Origin: Phytophthora colocasiae
Taxonomy: Eukaryota > Oomycota > Peronosporomycetes > Peronosporales > Peronosporaceae
NCBI GenBank assembly: GCA_018806915.1
Contig: JAGKQI010000077.1
Coordinates: 1-64,000, forward strand
DNA: 64,000 nt
Direction: 5' to 3'
The notes below the pieces were generated by a model that was given only the letters and a program-made list of their open reading frames with translations, did no database searches and was not told the DNA's origin. A program made the translations under genes and the position numbers. Of the stretch, positions 31,296 through 54,768 are shown one piece after another (positions within the stretch are counted from its first letter, which is position 1; every line of letters starts with the position of its first letter).

Positions 31296-32258
31296 TCACC
31301 GGGTTGTGGTGGATGAAAATTTCCCGACCACACTGTCTCGCGTGATGAGAGCTCGACTGAGAACAAATGCTGCATCTTTGAGCGACCCCAGCACTCGGCA
31401 AATTGGTGTAAAGAAGTCCACCGTCATGTCCAGCCGTGTCACGTGAGAGGTAACTTCATCCCACTCAAACAATAGCGAACAAGGGAGAAGCATACACCGC
31501 CCGAGCAGTTTGTGACTCAGCTCGCTGTCCTCTTGGTGCACCAACACGTTTTTCAGTGTAGATTCCGTCACCGTCACAGTCAATGACGCAGAGACAACGA
31601 CGAGGTTCTTCACTGGTTCCTCCATGTGCTCCAGCTGGAAGTGCAAGTCTCCGAAGTACTCTGAATAGCGCTGCCACTGCTCAACGAGAGCGTCAACCCC
31701 GTATCGATCACCAACACTGACATCCGACGCAAAGGAGGATCGTAGAAACACAAGTTGTTGCTGAGCTTCCGCGTTTTGAGCATATCGCCTCGAACAGGCT
31801 CCCCTTCGCAGGGGCTGATGAAGCGACCAGACTCCATGGCGAAAGAGAGACAAGTACTCGACAACCACATTGAAGACGCTCTGTTTGGCACCGAAGAGAA
31901 TGCGGTCTCGTTGCATCTCCAGCAACGGGATCTCCTCCTTCAGCTTGCAGACCGTCTCGTTGAGGAGGTCTCCCTTTCGGTCTTGCTTGAGTCGGTAACG
32001 AGCTTGGTTGATGCGACACTGCTCGCGACGTCGAGCCGTCTTCAGTCGCTTCTGTTTGCTGCTGGCGCTTGTGTTCTTGGGGCATTTCCGCGTGGTGCCG
32101 TCGTTGACGATGATGTGGTGAGGAGCAGTGTAGCGATTCCCCTCTGGAAAGTAGTTTACTGGTGGGGACTGGGAGTTGTTGTGTCGGGCTCGCTCGAATA
32201 GAGGCCCAACCATCATCGACATCGAAGGGGACTGGTTAAAGTCTTGGAAGGTAGGCAT
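31296..32258 (-). CDS. bZIP transcription factor with Cys-type basic region, 2
   Basis: This is a 320-codon frame from 32258. The first clear ATG context (MPTFQDFNQ) is accepted because the N-terminal MVGPLFERAR motif is shared with the neighbour's MVGPLFQRAR. The basic region at about residues 77-93 is RRREQCRINQARYRLKQ, with Cys at the canonical Asn position, followed by a heptad helix (CKLKEEIPLLEMQ). The remaining two thirds match the tandem paralogue, including HFQLEHMEEPVKNLVVVSAS and LGRCMLLPCSLLFEWD. This is the more compact copy, without the N-terminal duplication or the long C-terminal tail. The pair is a local duplication 400 bp apart in the same direction. DNA-binding regulator in the nucleus; targets unknown. 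Confidence 0.82.
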   Translation of the reverse strand: MPTFQDFNQSPSMSMMVGPLFERARHNNSQSPPVNYFPEGNRYTAPHHIIVNDGTTRKCPKNTSASSKQKRLKTARRREQCRINQARYRLKQDRKGDLLNETVCKLKEEIPLLEMQRDRILFGAKQSVFNVVVEYLSLFRHGVWSLHQPLRRGACSRRYAQNAEAQQQLVFLRSSFASDVSVGDRYGVDALVEQWQRYSEYFGDLHFQLEHMEEPVKNLVVVSASLTVTVTESTLKNVLVHQEDSELSHKLLGRCMLLPCSLLFEWDEVTSHVTRLDMTVDFFTPICRVLGSLKDAAFVLSRALITRDSVVGKFSSTTTR

Positions 32259-34789
32259 TTGCGTTGTTGGTGTCGAATTGGGAAATGAGCGTGCTCACGT
32301 GGCTGGAAGGCATGATCACACTTTGTCCTTGTGTATGGCCAGCTAATAAGCTTAGCAATTTGTGACAGATTATGGGGAAACCACGTGGTGATGTCAAGTA
32401 TTAATAGCGCGATCGGAGATTTCCACCAGGTATCATCGCGCAATCAGAGATGCCCTACGGAAATCCTGTAAGTTTACCTGTAGTTGCTGCAAGGTTCGGG
32501 TGAGTGGCTGCCTCCATTTTGTATTCCTCGGCGTTGGTTGAGGTGGCTAAAGTTTCAGCCTGAAACACAGGCGAGTACCGGTGTCCTGTCATGTTAAATG
32601 ACCATCCTCCCTCGACTTCCAGCAGTGTTCCTACTTACATTTTCATGAACGAACTCTACTGCAGGATACGTCTTGAACGGGTGGGCATGCTGCTGTGGAA
32701 AATGTTGTTACAATATTGATCATTGTAGTCACAAGTGCACCCGAACGTGTGAGCTCGTAACAGGCAGGGACTTCGAGACCGCATGGGCACATCTAGACTA
32801 GCAGGGGAACAGCAACAACGCAGTGAGGAGGAGGCCAAGGGAAAGGTTGTCGTAGAGCTATCCGGTCGTTGACACGAGCTACTCATCCGTTGACGGCGCC
32901 AGCTCATTTCGAATGACTCACGCTCGAGGGACAGTGGCGACGAACCTGTACGTCACCGACGCATCCCGAGGGGATACCGGCCAGATGGAAGAACTCGACT
33001 CCGACGGAGACTCTCCGTGCAAGTCGCCCGTGGCAACAGCAATCGAATAGCTGCTGTGAAGCAACTTGTCCAAAGATAAAACCTCTATTCCTCCTACTTG
33101 CACCGTGAATACCTACAGAACCGGAAGTCCCGCGTCGATGGAGACGTGATGACGGGACTCGCTTCCCATGAGTATGAGTGGTCCGTGGCCCAAGTGGCCC
33201 AAGCAGAGTCAGCAGCAAGTGGTGACCTCGAGGGTAGCCGCACGTGCGAAACACACACACAGTGGGCGCATCTCGAGCTTCTCCGTAGATGCTCCGTCAT
33301 TTCAACACCATTTACTTCTGTGACCGGCAGGCTGCCGCACCACGGAGTCCGTGACGGACGCACGAGCACTCATGCGGCGAGCGCTGGCCCTTTCCATCCA
33401 CCGCACCCACCCGCCAGCACCTCGACGTCGCCATCCGGAGCGAAATTCCTGCAGGAATCGCCGTGTTCAGCCCGGAGAGCTTCGGTCTCGTCACTCGCGC
33501 AGCGTTTCTGCCCGTGCATATGCCGCGCGCCCATCACATTCTCCACAGGTGCTTTTGGTTCGTCGTCGGCATTGGGCTCCGCATCCTTTTGGGCTCTACA
33601 TCAGCTTCGTGCTTGGCGCGCGCATTTGACACTATCGACGGCAGCGTGGTAGCTTGAGCGGCTCGAAATAAGCCAGCACTAGCCTCGTCGGTGGAGGAAA
33701 TGCATGTAGTTGCTGTGGCGGACAGAACGGCATCCGCTGCTGCTGCAGACGAAGGCGTCGTCGACAGGTCTATCCTCAGATTTGCTTGAATCCGCGCTGT
33801 ACTTGGTCTTTGTATGCAAACTGAAGTTAAATGCGCAAACGCTTCCCGCACAGATGCTGATCCACTGTGCTGCAACTCAAACACGCTGAATCTTGATCAT
33901 ACATGTATGGACATTTTTCCACGAGGCACTCAAATTGAAAGCGCTATGAACGTACCGTGCCATGTCTGAGCCTCAAATGCAGGATGAAAATGCTGCTATC
34001 CGATAAACATCGTGTTAATCGCCCTCATGTACTGGTTTACGAGTGGTGAAAATGTAGACGAAGGGAGCGCGCTAATCATTTAGATTAGCGGGATTAGACA
34101 AAATCCGTGTACTTAATTAAATCGTTTTAATCTGGAACGGAGATAAGTACACAAGCCTTTCACTCCACAAGTACTAGGATACATTACATGTAACACTGTT
34201 AGCGCCTATAAATGTGTTGCACCAATTGCTTCTTCTGATCTTGTAGAAGTGCTCTGCTTCCAACATCCTTTGTCTAAATCTGTGTTCTCGACCAAACGTT
34301 TGCGCTAACACACGTTTCGCGCACTAATCGAATCAGCCGGTCGGGCGCATCTCGGCGGCCTGCTCCTGCCCGATCCTTCCAAGCCATAGTGGGGGCAAGT
34401 GATTTCGAGAATAGCAGCATCATGAGACCAAGTAGTTCTGCGCTGTCTTAGCCACCAGCATCTATACTATAGACAATGAGGGCTGTACATGTAGGCTACA
34501 TGCCCATGTGTGTGAAGCTGATGAAGGCCAGACGCTGCCTGCGGGGCAATCAAATTGCAGGCAGAGTCCATCCCTTCTGTACGAAAAAGTGTGCAAAGAA
34601 ACTTTCCATCGGCCCTTCTTTCCCAATGTGCCGACCTGTAAACGAGAGCATACTCAACCCAAGTCTTTTCCCCCTTGTGCCGACACACACTCATCCTCCC
34701 AATGCAAACGCTCGCAGCTTCTTGCTTGGACATCATTTGCCAACCGGCGCACTCGTCCACAGGCCGCTCCGTCCGTCCGTCCGCTAATA
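32259..34789. other. 2.5 kb without an assignable gene
   Basis: Several overlapping frames of 60-180 codons occur on both strands between 32650 and 33900, but none has a recognisable domain. Positions 33094-33369 and 33534-33884 on the minus strand have somewhat protein-like composition (Ala/Ser/Thr-rich) and could be exons of an unrecognised gene. Positions 33900-34460 are AT-richer and look intergenic, with an inverted CTAATC/GATTAG pair near 34070-34095. The final 300 bp probably contain the promoter and leader of the zinc-finger gene. Confidence 0.4.
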
Positions 34790-35650
34790 ATGCGCACCAA
34801 GCAGTCGGCCGACTTCGAGCAGCAGGAGAGCACATGGATCTACTTGCTGCACCAGCAGGCGCCGCCTCAGACGCGACTCTCGGCTGAGGCTTCACTGGCG
34901 CTTCCCCCTATCATCGATGCCGGCCCGGGCCCGAATGACAGCGCGTTGTTCGCGGATCAGTCGGCCACGGCCCCCACGCTGCCTGCACGCAGTCTATTGC
35001 TGCCTCCACAACCCTCTTCCGCCTCCACTATGATCCTCTCGAGCCAAGACAAGGCGGTGCAGCCCCCAAACAGCCTCTTGACGCTGTCGCTCCCTCGTCT
35101 TAGTGACCTTGGCTCCAGCACCAAATCCCCGCACAGTAGTAACAAGCGCGCGTGCTTCCCCAAGAAGTGCGACTTCCCCATGTGCAAGAACAGCTCGCGT
35201 AGTCGCGGCTTCTGCTACAGTCACGGAGGAGGTCGACGCTGTCGTATGGACGGCTGCAACAATGGCGCAGTGAGTCGGGATCTGTGCAAACGTCACGGCG
35301 GCGGTCGTCGTTGCCGCGTCACAGGCTGTAAAAGCAGTTCAGAGAGTGGTGGACTGTGCTACAGCCACGGAGGCGGCCGACGCTGCAGCTTGTCGTGGTG
35401 CTCGGCTCGGGCCAAGAAGGGCGGATTCTGTGCTGTCCATTTGACAGGAGATCGGACTCCGCCAGCGGCAGCGTCCTCTGCAACTTCAACTTCAGACAGC
35501 TCGTCATCGGACGACGTCCACCCGAACGTAGTGGAAACGCTGTTGTCGCTGTCGAAAGACCAGAAGGAGACGGAAGAAACGAATGCAACAGCGACGTCAC
35601 CATCTTCCAATGGCAAAAGTGCGTTTGCCATCGCGTCACTGCTCAACTAG
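34790..35650 (+). CDS. WRKY19-type zinc-finger protein
   Basis: The 286-residue product is read from ATG 34790 (MRTKQSADFEQQ). The frame is open for 94 more codons upstream, but those look like leader. Residues about 124-217 contain four consecutive short Cys/His modules of the pattern C-x4-C ... GxCxxHGGGRRC (FCYSHGGGRRC, LCKRHGGGRRC, LCYSHGGGRRC, ending FCAVHL). This is the WRKY transcription factor 19-like zinc finger, greatly expanded in oomycetes. Flanks are Ser/Pro-rich and acidic, as in regulatory proteins. No introns. It is likely a nuclear nucleic-acid-binding regulator; the target is unknown. The frame ends at 35650, 206 bp from the convergent giant gene. Confidence 0.82.
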   Translation: MRTKQSADFEQQESTWIYLLHQQAPPQTRLSAEASLALPPIIDAGPGPNDSALFADQSATAPTLPARSLLLPPQPSSASTMILSSQDKAVQPPNSLLTLSLPRLSDLGSSTKSPHSSNKRACFPKKCDFPMCKNSSRSRGFCYSHGGGRRCRMDGCNNGAVSRDLCKRHGGGRRCRVTGCKSSSESGGLCYSHGGGRRCSLSWCSARAKKGGFCAVHLTGDRTPPAAASSATSTSDSSSSDDVHPNVVETLLSLSKDQKETEETNATATSPSSNGKSAFAIASLLN

Positions 35651-35855
35651 AGCTGGGCCAAACAGGCAAACGCAACGGAGGTCAGGTCCAGGCGGGTCTC
35701 TTGGCTGCCATATTTAAGTGCACGTTCATCGTGGGCCTCGCCTCCCTTGCTGTTCCCCTGTTTTAGTGCGTGTAGTGAGTGCGAGGCCACAGTGTTTATT
35801 ACGAACCATCAAACTAAGCTACAAACAATGAAATTTGCTTCGTGCAGTTGAATCT

Positions 35856-47672
<11,817 letters not shown>

Positions 47673-47769
47673 AACAAGACAGACGTCCGCATTAAATAGG
47701 AGCGTCACTTTACCCAAGAAACAGTCGCAACTAAAAACTAAAACGTAAAAAACTGAAAACGCTAAGGAA

Positions 47770-48792
<1,023 letters not shown>

Positions 48793-48964
48793 CTACACAG
48801 TGCGAATTGACAGGCAGTTAACGGGAATTTCTTGTACACATAGTGCAAGCACGCAAGTTTTAGCATCGAAGGCTATCCAAATCAACATGAATTGACAGGA
48901 TTCGAGCTCAGTCTTGTTCAAAAGCCTCGGCAACATTCAGTTTGCCGTTTATCCTCAAGATACC

Positions 48965-50776
48965 ATGTTGATCGTACGGAAGCATATCAAGACAGACACT
49001 AAGCTACGTCAGTTTCTTGACACGAACGACAATAAGCTACATGTGGTAGTCGAAGACAATGCTGGCGTTGTTGGAGTGCATTTTCAGTTCACTCAACAAA
49101 CCGAGCTCGTCGCGATCTGCATCGTCAGTGCTGGTTCTGCTGTTGTGTTGCAGATGGGGTCTCTCACTCCAGGTCTTGTGCTGACAGCGTTAAGGACGCT
49201 GTTCGAAGACCCAAGTACCGTGAAGGTGATGCATGATATCCATCGAGCTGCCTATTGGTTGCATCGCTACGGTCTCACAAACCTCCGCATGGTGAAGTGC
49301 ATCGATCTCCAACTCGTGTATGAGAATTCCGTAAACCCAGCTCACCTTCAAGCCAGCATGTTGGAGATCGTGAAAAACTGTGAGTCATCGGTTTCCTCCT
49401 TTGCCGTGGCAGGAACAATGGCATCGTTTCGGACGAAGACGCAGTCTGTCAGGCCAGCTGAATGGACTATCAAGCCACTTCCAGACTCGCTACTCGAGCG
49501 TCTTGCTAATGAAGCGAATTTATACGTGCGGTGCTATATTTCCGTTGACAAGGAACTTGCATCTTCAGCTGCCTATCACGCTATGACGGCAGCACGTTGG
49601 CAGCATGCCGTGGCCAACCAAGGGGTTCGAGCAATCTGGTTTAATCCCGATGTAGACAACCAGCCTCGAAGTTTGGAGTGTTTCGACTACAACAATACGG
49701 GAATATCAGGGATGCTGGCTCTACCTGGTGGCATCTCGCCTCTCGAACTACAATGTGATCTCGACCCAGTACTCGAGCTTCTTCCAAAACAGTATAGTGA
49801 CGCCATTGTCGCTATCGACGACTACCACACGAAACTCGTGGACGTTTGTCTGGATGTCGGTCGCATTCCTTACGTCTACACTGGCAAGAAGCAGCGAGTT
49901 GTGCTCAGTAAAAACAACGCACCTGTCACGAAAGAAACCATCGACGAGATTATTGCGAATCTGGGTGGGGAAATGCGAATCGGTAGCGACAACCGAGCCG
50001 GTATTGACAGGCAGTTGCATCGTATCTCGGTGATGCGGGACAAGACGGACGAGGTGTACGGCCTCACCATGCGCGTCGGTCGAGCACTTCTCAACTCTGC
50101 GTGTGTGCTGACGGATTTACTGCTAAGTGGCAAGCACGCGGGTAAGTCGGTGCTGTTTCTTGGAAAACCCGGCAGCGGTAAGACGACGCTGATCCGTGAC
50201 GTGGCTCGGTGCGTGTCGGAGACGATGGAGAACGTCTGCATCATCGACACGTCGAACGAGATCGGTGGCGACGGCCTGGTACCTCATTCGTGTGTGGGGT
50301 GGGCTCGACGGATGATGGTTCCGTCCCTGGAAGCACAGGCCAGCGTGATGGTGGAGTGTGTGCAGAACCACACGGTGGAGACGTTGATCGTGGACGAGAT
50401 CGGTCGCAAGGCGGAGGTGTTGGCAGCTTCGACGGTTCGTCAGCGCGGTCCGAGGTTGATAGCAAGTGCCCACGGTGATTTCCGATCGTTGATCAAGAAT
50501 CCGGATCTCAAGGGTTTGGTAGGCGGTTCTCAGCAGGTGATCTTGGGCGATGGCGCGGCAGCTCGATCTGCGTCGAAGAATAAGCTGCAGACTCAGCGTG
50601 CTGGCAATCCGATCTTCGATGTGATTGTGGAATTGGATCATGAGGTTCGCGGACGCTGTCGGATCATTTGGGATGTGGTGCAGGAAGTGGATAACGTATT
50701 GAACGGTGAGGACTTTAATTGTGAAACACGTCAGCGGGTTGAAAGCTTCTGTGGAGTCCAGGTTCCTAACGTTTAG
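48965..50776 (+). CDS. 3'-5' exonuclease-like / Ycf45-SpoIIIAA-type ATPase, copy 1
   Basis: The product is 603 residues from ATG 48965. Residues about 25-200 resemble a DEDD-fold 3'-5' exonuclease-like domain (VVGVHFQFT, VKVMHDIHRAAYWL, CIDLQLVYE). The rest is a Ycf45/SpoIIIAA-family AAA ATPase: Walker A LGKPGSGKTT at about 399-408, DTSNEIGGDG, VETLIVDEIGRKAEVLAA (Walker B), and SAHGDFRSLIKNPDL. Compared with copy 2 (51061-54671), it lacks two more exonuclease-like repeats at the N-terminus and the SUMO-like C-terminus. Its frame is intact. Positions 49138-50678 are nearly identical, inverted, to 51505-53044. Family members occur in bacteria and plastids, so organellar or nucleic-acid work is conceivable but unproven. 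Confidence 0.8.
   Translation: MLIVRKHIKTDTKLRQFLDTNDNKLHVVVEDNAGVVGVHFQFTQQTELVAICIVSAGSAVVLQMGSLTPGLVLTALRTLFEDPSTVKVMHDIHRAAYWLHRYGLTNLRMVKCIDLQLVYENSVNPAHLQASMLEIVKNCESSVSSFAVAGTMASFRTKTQSVRPAEWTIKPLPDSLLERLANEANLYVRCYISVDKELASSAAYHAMTAARWQHAVANQGVRAIWFNPDVDNQPRSLECFDYNNTGISGMLALPGGISPLELQCDLDPVLELLPKQYSDAIVAIDDYHTKLVDVCLDVGRIPYVYTGKKQRVVLSKNNAPVTKETIDEIIANLGGEMRIGSDNRAGIDRQLHRISVMRDKTDEVYGLTMRVGRALLNSACVLTDLLLSGKHAGKSVLFLGKPGSGKTTLIRDVARCVSETMENVCIIDTSNEIGGDGLVPHSCVGWARRMMVPSLEAQASVMVECVQNHTVETLIVDEIGRKAEVLAASTVRQRGPRLIASAHGDFRSLIKNPDLKGLVGGSQQVILGDGAAARSASKNKLQTQRAGNPIFDVIVELDHEVRGRCRIIWDVVQEVDNVLNGEDFNCETRQRVESFCGVQVPNV
49138..50678 (+). repeat. Left arm of a ~1.54-kb inverted repeat
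   Basis: It matches the reverse complement of 51505-53044 with only scattered single-base differences by eye. Outside these limits the two genes are still related but clearly diverged. Confidence 0.9.
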
Positions 50777-51060
50777 CTTCCAAATGAATTGATTCGCATT
50801 ATCAGACTCATTAAACTGGAGATTGTCTTGCATCTACACATCCTAAAGTGGGATGGTAAAATCAATACGAAATACTTCCACGTACATTGTGTTTCGTGAA
50901 GCAGCATAACATTGCAGGTATACTTCTCATTTTTTCTAACCTATGCAGCACGTAGATAAACTCGAAACTAGCGTTTACTTTCAGTTTGGGATGGTATAAT
51001 CATCGGTCGAGGTTTCCAGGTAAAGAAATCGTCGATCACTTGCATAAACGTATCGATCCA
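50777..51060. other. Short non-coding stretch between inverted gene copies
   Basis: This 284-bp AT-rich stretch holds no gene. It lies between the 3' ends of the two convergent copies, inside the 826-bp spacer that separates the repeat arms (50679-51504). Confidence 0.6.
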
Positions 51061-54000
51061 TTAGAACCACTGGTTGAGCCAGTGCTCGACTCCTTGCTTT
51101 AACGCGCAGTCGATAAGGTCGTTGTTCTTTAATTCCAGCGTCTTAGGCGTCTCATCTCCACCGATGTGCGTGCCGTTGAGCAGGTAGCGCATCGAATGCG
51201 TAGGCAAGCCTTTGCGGGCCGTGTACGCGCTCAAGATTTTCTCCATCTTGACGTCAGTTCTCATTTCATTTAATATAGAACGTCTCCTCTCCAGATTGGT
51301 CTCTCATTCGGATGGTGATAACCTCAAACTTTTTCTCCTCGACAACGCTGGTGTTAGGGGCACCGACAAGTATATTGTCTGGCACTTTGACATATTCCAG
51401 TGGCTTCCCATTTAACGCTATTTGAACACCACAAGTACTTGTATCCCATTGACGCGTTTCATACACATAGTCATTTCCCTCCAACACGTTATCCACCTCC
51501 CGTGCCACATCCCAAATGATCCGACAACGTCCGCGAACCTCATGATCCAATTCCACAATCACGTCGAAGATCGGATTGCCAGCACGCTGAGTCTGCAGCT
51601 TATTCTTCGACGCAGATCGAGCTGCCGCGCCATCGCCCAAGATCACCTGCTGAGAACCGCCTACCAAACCCTTGAGATCCGGATTCTTGATCAACGACCG
51701 GAAATCGCCGTGAGCACTTGCTATCAACCTCGGACCGCGCTGACGAACCGTCGAAGCTGCCAACACCTCCGCCTTGCGACCGATCTCGTCCACGATCAAT
51801 GTCTCCACCGTGTGGTTCTGCACGCACTCCACCATCACGCTGGCCTGTGCTTCCAGGGACGGAACCATCATCCGTCGAGCCCACCCCACACACGAATGAG
51901 GTACCAGGCCGTCGCCACCGATCTCGTTCGACGTGTCGATGATGCAGACGTTCTCCATCGTCTCCGACACGCACCGAGCCACGTCACGGATCAGCGTCGT
52001 CTTACCGCTGCCGGGTTTTCCAAGAAGCAGCACCGACTTACCCGCGTGCTTGTCACTTAGCAGTAAATCCGTCAGCACACACGCAGAGTTGAGAAGTGCT
52101 CGACCGACGCGCATGGTGAGGCCGTACACCTCGTCCGTCTTGTCCCGCATCACCGAGATACGATGCAACTGCCTGTCAATACCGGCTCGGTTGTCGCTAC
52201 CGATTCGCATTTCCCCACCCAGATTCGCAATAATCTCGTCGATGGTTTCTTTCGTGACAGGTGCGTTGTTTTTACTGAGCACAACTCGCTGCTTCTTGCC
52301 AGTGTAGACGTAAGGAATGCGACCGACATCCAGACAAACGTCCACGAGTTTCGTGTGGTAGTCGTCGATAGTGACAATGGCGTCACTATACTGTTGTGGA
52401 AGAAGCTCGAGTACTGGGTCGAGATCACATTGTAGTTCGAGAGGCGAGATGCCACCAGGTAGAGCCAGCATCCCTGGTATTCCCGTATTGTTGTAGTCGA
52501 AACACTCCAAACTTCGAGGCTGGTTGTCTACATCGGGATTAAACCAGATTGCTCGAACCCTTGGTTGGCCACGGCATGCTGCCAACGTGCTGCCGTCATA
52601 GCGTGATAGGCAGCTGAAGATGCAAGTTCCTTGTCAACGGAAATATAGCACCGCACGTATAAATTCGCTTCATTAGCAAGACGCTCGAGTAGCGAGTCTG
52701 GAAGTGGCTTGATAGTCCATTCAGCTGGCCTGACAGACTGCGTCTTCGTCCGAAACGATGCCATTGTTCCTGCCACGGCAAAGGAGGAAACCGATGACTC
52801 ACAGTTTTTCACGATCTCCAACATGCTGGCTTGAAGGTGAGCTGGGTTTACGGAATTCTCATACACGAGTTGGAGATCGATGCACTTCACCATGCGGAGG
52901 TTTGTGAGACCGTAGCGATGCAACCAATAGGCAGCTCGATGGATATCATGCATCACCTTCACGGTACTTGGGTCTTCGAACAGCGTCCTTAACGCTGTCA
53001 GCACAAGACCTGGAGTGAGAGACCCCATCTGCAACACAACAGCACAGTCAAGCAGGTCTGCACCGGTAATGCAGATTGCTGCTAGTTGATCGTCGTCATT
53101 CTGTCGTGTGAACTGGAAATATACACCAACAGCACCAGGCTTACCTTCGTCTGGCTTGTTGCCGGGTCTGCCAAGAAGGCGTTGTAGATCGGAGGTTGTC
53201 GAGACGTACGTGAGCTGGTTCTACCTGTGCTAATCGGAGTTGGCTGGTGGTCAGGTAATGTGAAGTGCGACTTGGGGATGATGGCTCGAACTTTTTGTTG
53301 ATGGATTTCGGCAACAGACTGGAATGGGGCGGACTGCTTCTCGTTGAGATCCAGGGTGTTTCTCCATAGTTCCTTGCCTGCGTGAATAATGCGATTCAGT
53401 TCGTCTTCTCGAGTTGCCCTATTATTGAAGGCTACACCAAAGAACCGGACGAACAATTGCTCGGCCATCACATACTTTTTCAAGCGGTTCAAGGAGACAG
53501 AAGATTTGATCTTGTTGCCCGCAGTGTCCACCATGTTTGCAATATCGGTAGGCATCGTGGGGGAAAAGTGCGAAACAATTTGTACCATACTCGCGCAGGG
53601 CTCACTTGGGTCAGCCATAAGCTTATAGAGCAGCTGCAAGTCCACGCATTTTTCGATATGAATGTCTTCCGATCCCCAGTGGTGAAACCATCGAGCGACA
53701 CGACCCAAATCAAACGTCACTTTAGTGATTTCTGGATCTTCTAGCATCGTCTTCAGGCCATCAAAGACCAGCATTTTGTCCAAATTATCGAGCATCAGCA
53801 CTACAGCCGCACCATCGCGCGACGCATTTCCAGTTATGAGCGCAAACAATCGTTCGGCACCGTTTTCTTCGCCCTCGTCATTGACAAAGCAAAAGTAAAG
53901 ACCGATCGTTTTAGCCGTCGTCACTACAGGTTTATTGCCGTGATTTCCCAGTAGATCCCATAGTTCTTCCGTCGTAGTGATGAACTTAGCCGTGGATCCT

Positions 54001-54671
54001 GGCCCACCCGAGGACGATTGATCTGGTACTTGCTGGGTCTTTCGCTGGACTGGTAGCCCAGTAGAAGAGCATGCTCGTCGCCATAACACTTGTGTTGCGT
54101 CCGTAATACCAGTACCATTAAGAGAAGATCGTGACGCGAGGTAACATTTCCCGAGAAGCTGTGCTGCAGCCGCCACGAGTTCTAACGGCCTAGGACTGCT
54201 TTCTATCCCAGTCATCTCCAGTAGCTCCATTTTCCGGATCAGATCATTGACCTCTGATCCACAGAAGTGCGAGGCAATCTCTTTTAGACTGGCGTTGGCT
54301 GTGTTCCAGCCTTGCACGTGGTCGCACAGAAGCTGTAAGTCTGCACAGTTGACGGGTGTGATATCGTTTTTCTTCTTGGTCAAATACTGCTTCAGTGACT
54401 GTACAACTCCGTGGATATTGCAAACTACTTTAACAGCTGAACTCTCCAGTAGCTGTTTAAGGACTTTGGCTCTCTTTTTACTAGATAATCCACGTAGTAT
54501 AACCACATTGGGAGTGGGGGAGGTATCTGCAATTGCAACGGCGAACACATTATCGTTGCTAGTGAACTGGACGTGCACGCTCAGCAGCTTCCCAGTCAGC
54601 AATTGACTGCCATGAGCAGCTCTGTGCGCCTTGAGCTGAGCATTCGTAGCAATTGTCGTGATCGTTGCCAT
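51061..54671 (-). pseudogene. Exonuclease-like x3 / Ycf45-type ATPase / SUMO-like fusion, copy 2 (disrupted)
   Basis: From ATG 54671 (MATITTIATNAQ) two DEDD-like repeats are encoded (residues about 20-190 and 225-405), then a third (to about 52600), then the Ycf45/SpoIIIAA-type ATPase. The final part is a SUMO/Rad60-type ubiquitin-like domain (FEVITIRMRDQSGEETF, then LLNGTHIGGDETPKTLEL). Three breaks are visible. The frame changes near 53200. One G is missing from a G4 run at 52558-52560 relative to copy 1. A stop with a four-base insertion at 51263-51268 lies between the first and later strands of the SUMO-like fold. The full architecture is therefore ancestral, and this copy looks inactive unless the breaks are sequence errors. 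Confidence 0.78.
51505..53044 (-). repeat. Right arm of the ~1.54-kb inverted repeat
   Basis: Reverse complement of 49138-50678, one base shorter because of the G-run deletion. Similarity falls abruptly at both ends. Confidence 0.9.
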
Positions 54672-54768
54672 CTTGGATGGACTTTGGACTGTCTAAATGC
54701 ATATCATGTTCGAATAGAGGATCCTTGCATGTAGGTGGGTCGGGTGACTCACGTACACAAGTCCGCGT

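Noticed and set aside
33098..33652. 184-codon plus-strand frame as a protein-coding gene
   Set aside because: Equally long frames overlap it on the other strand, no domain is recognisable, and composition is generic GC-rich.
34467..34895. Minus-strand frame opposite the zinc-finger gene's leader
   Set aside because: It is antisense to the 5' part of a well-supported gene and shows no family features.
48965..50776. Bacterial contamination, because the ATPase resembles SpoIIIAA
   Set aside because: The gene has an inverted paralogue fused to a SUMO-like domain and sits between intron-containing oomycete genes.
51061..51264. Stand-alone SUMO-like gene
   Set aside because: The first strand of the fold is encoded upstream in the ATPase frame, so this is a severed domain rather than a separate gene.
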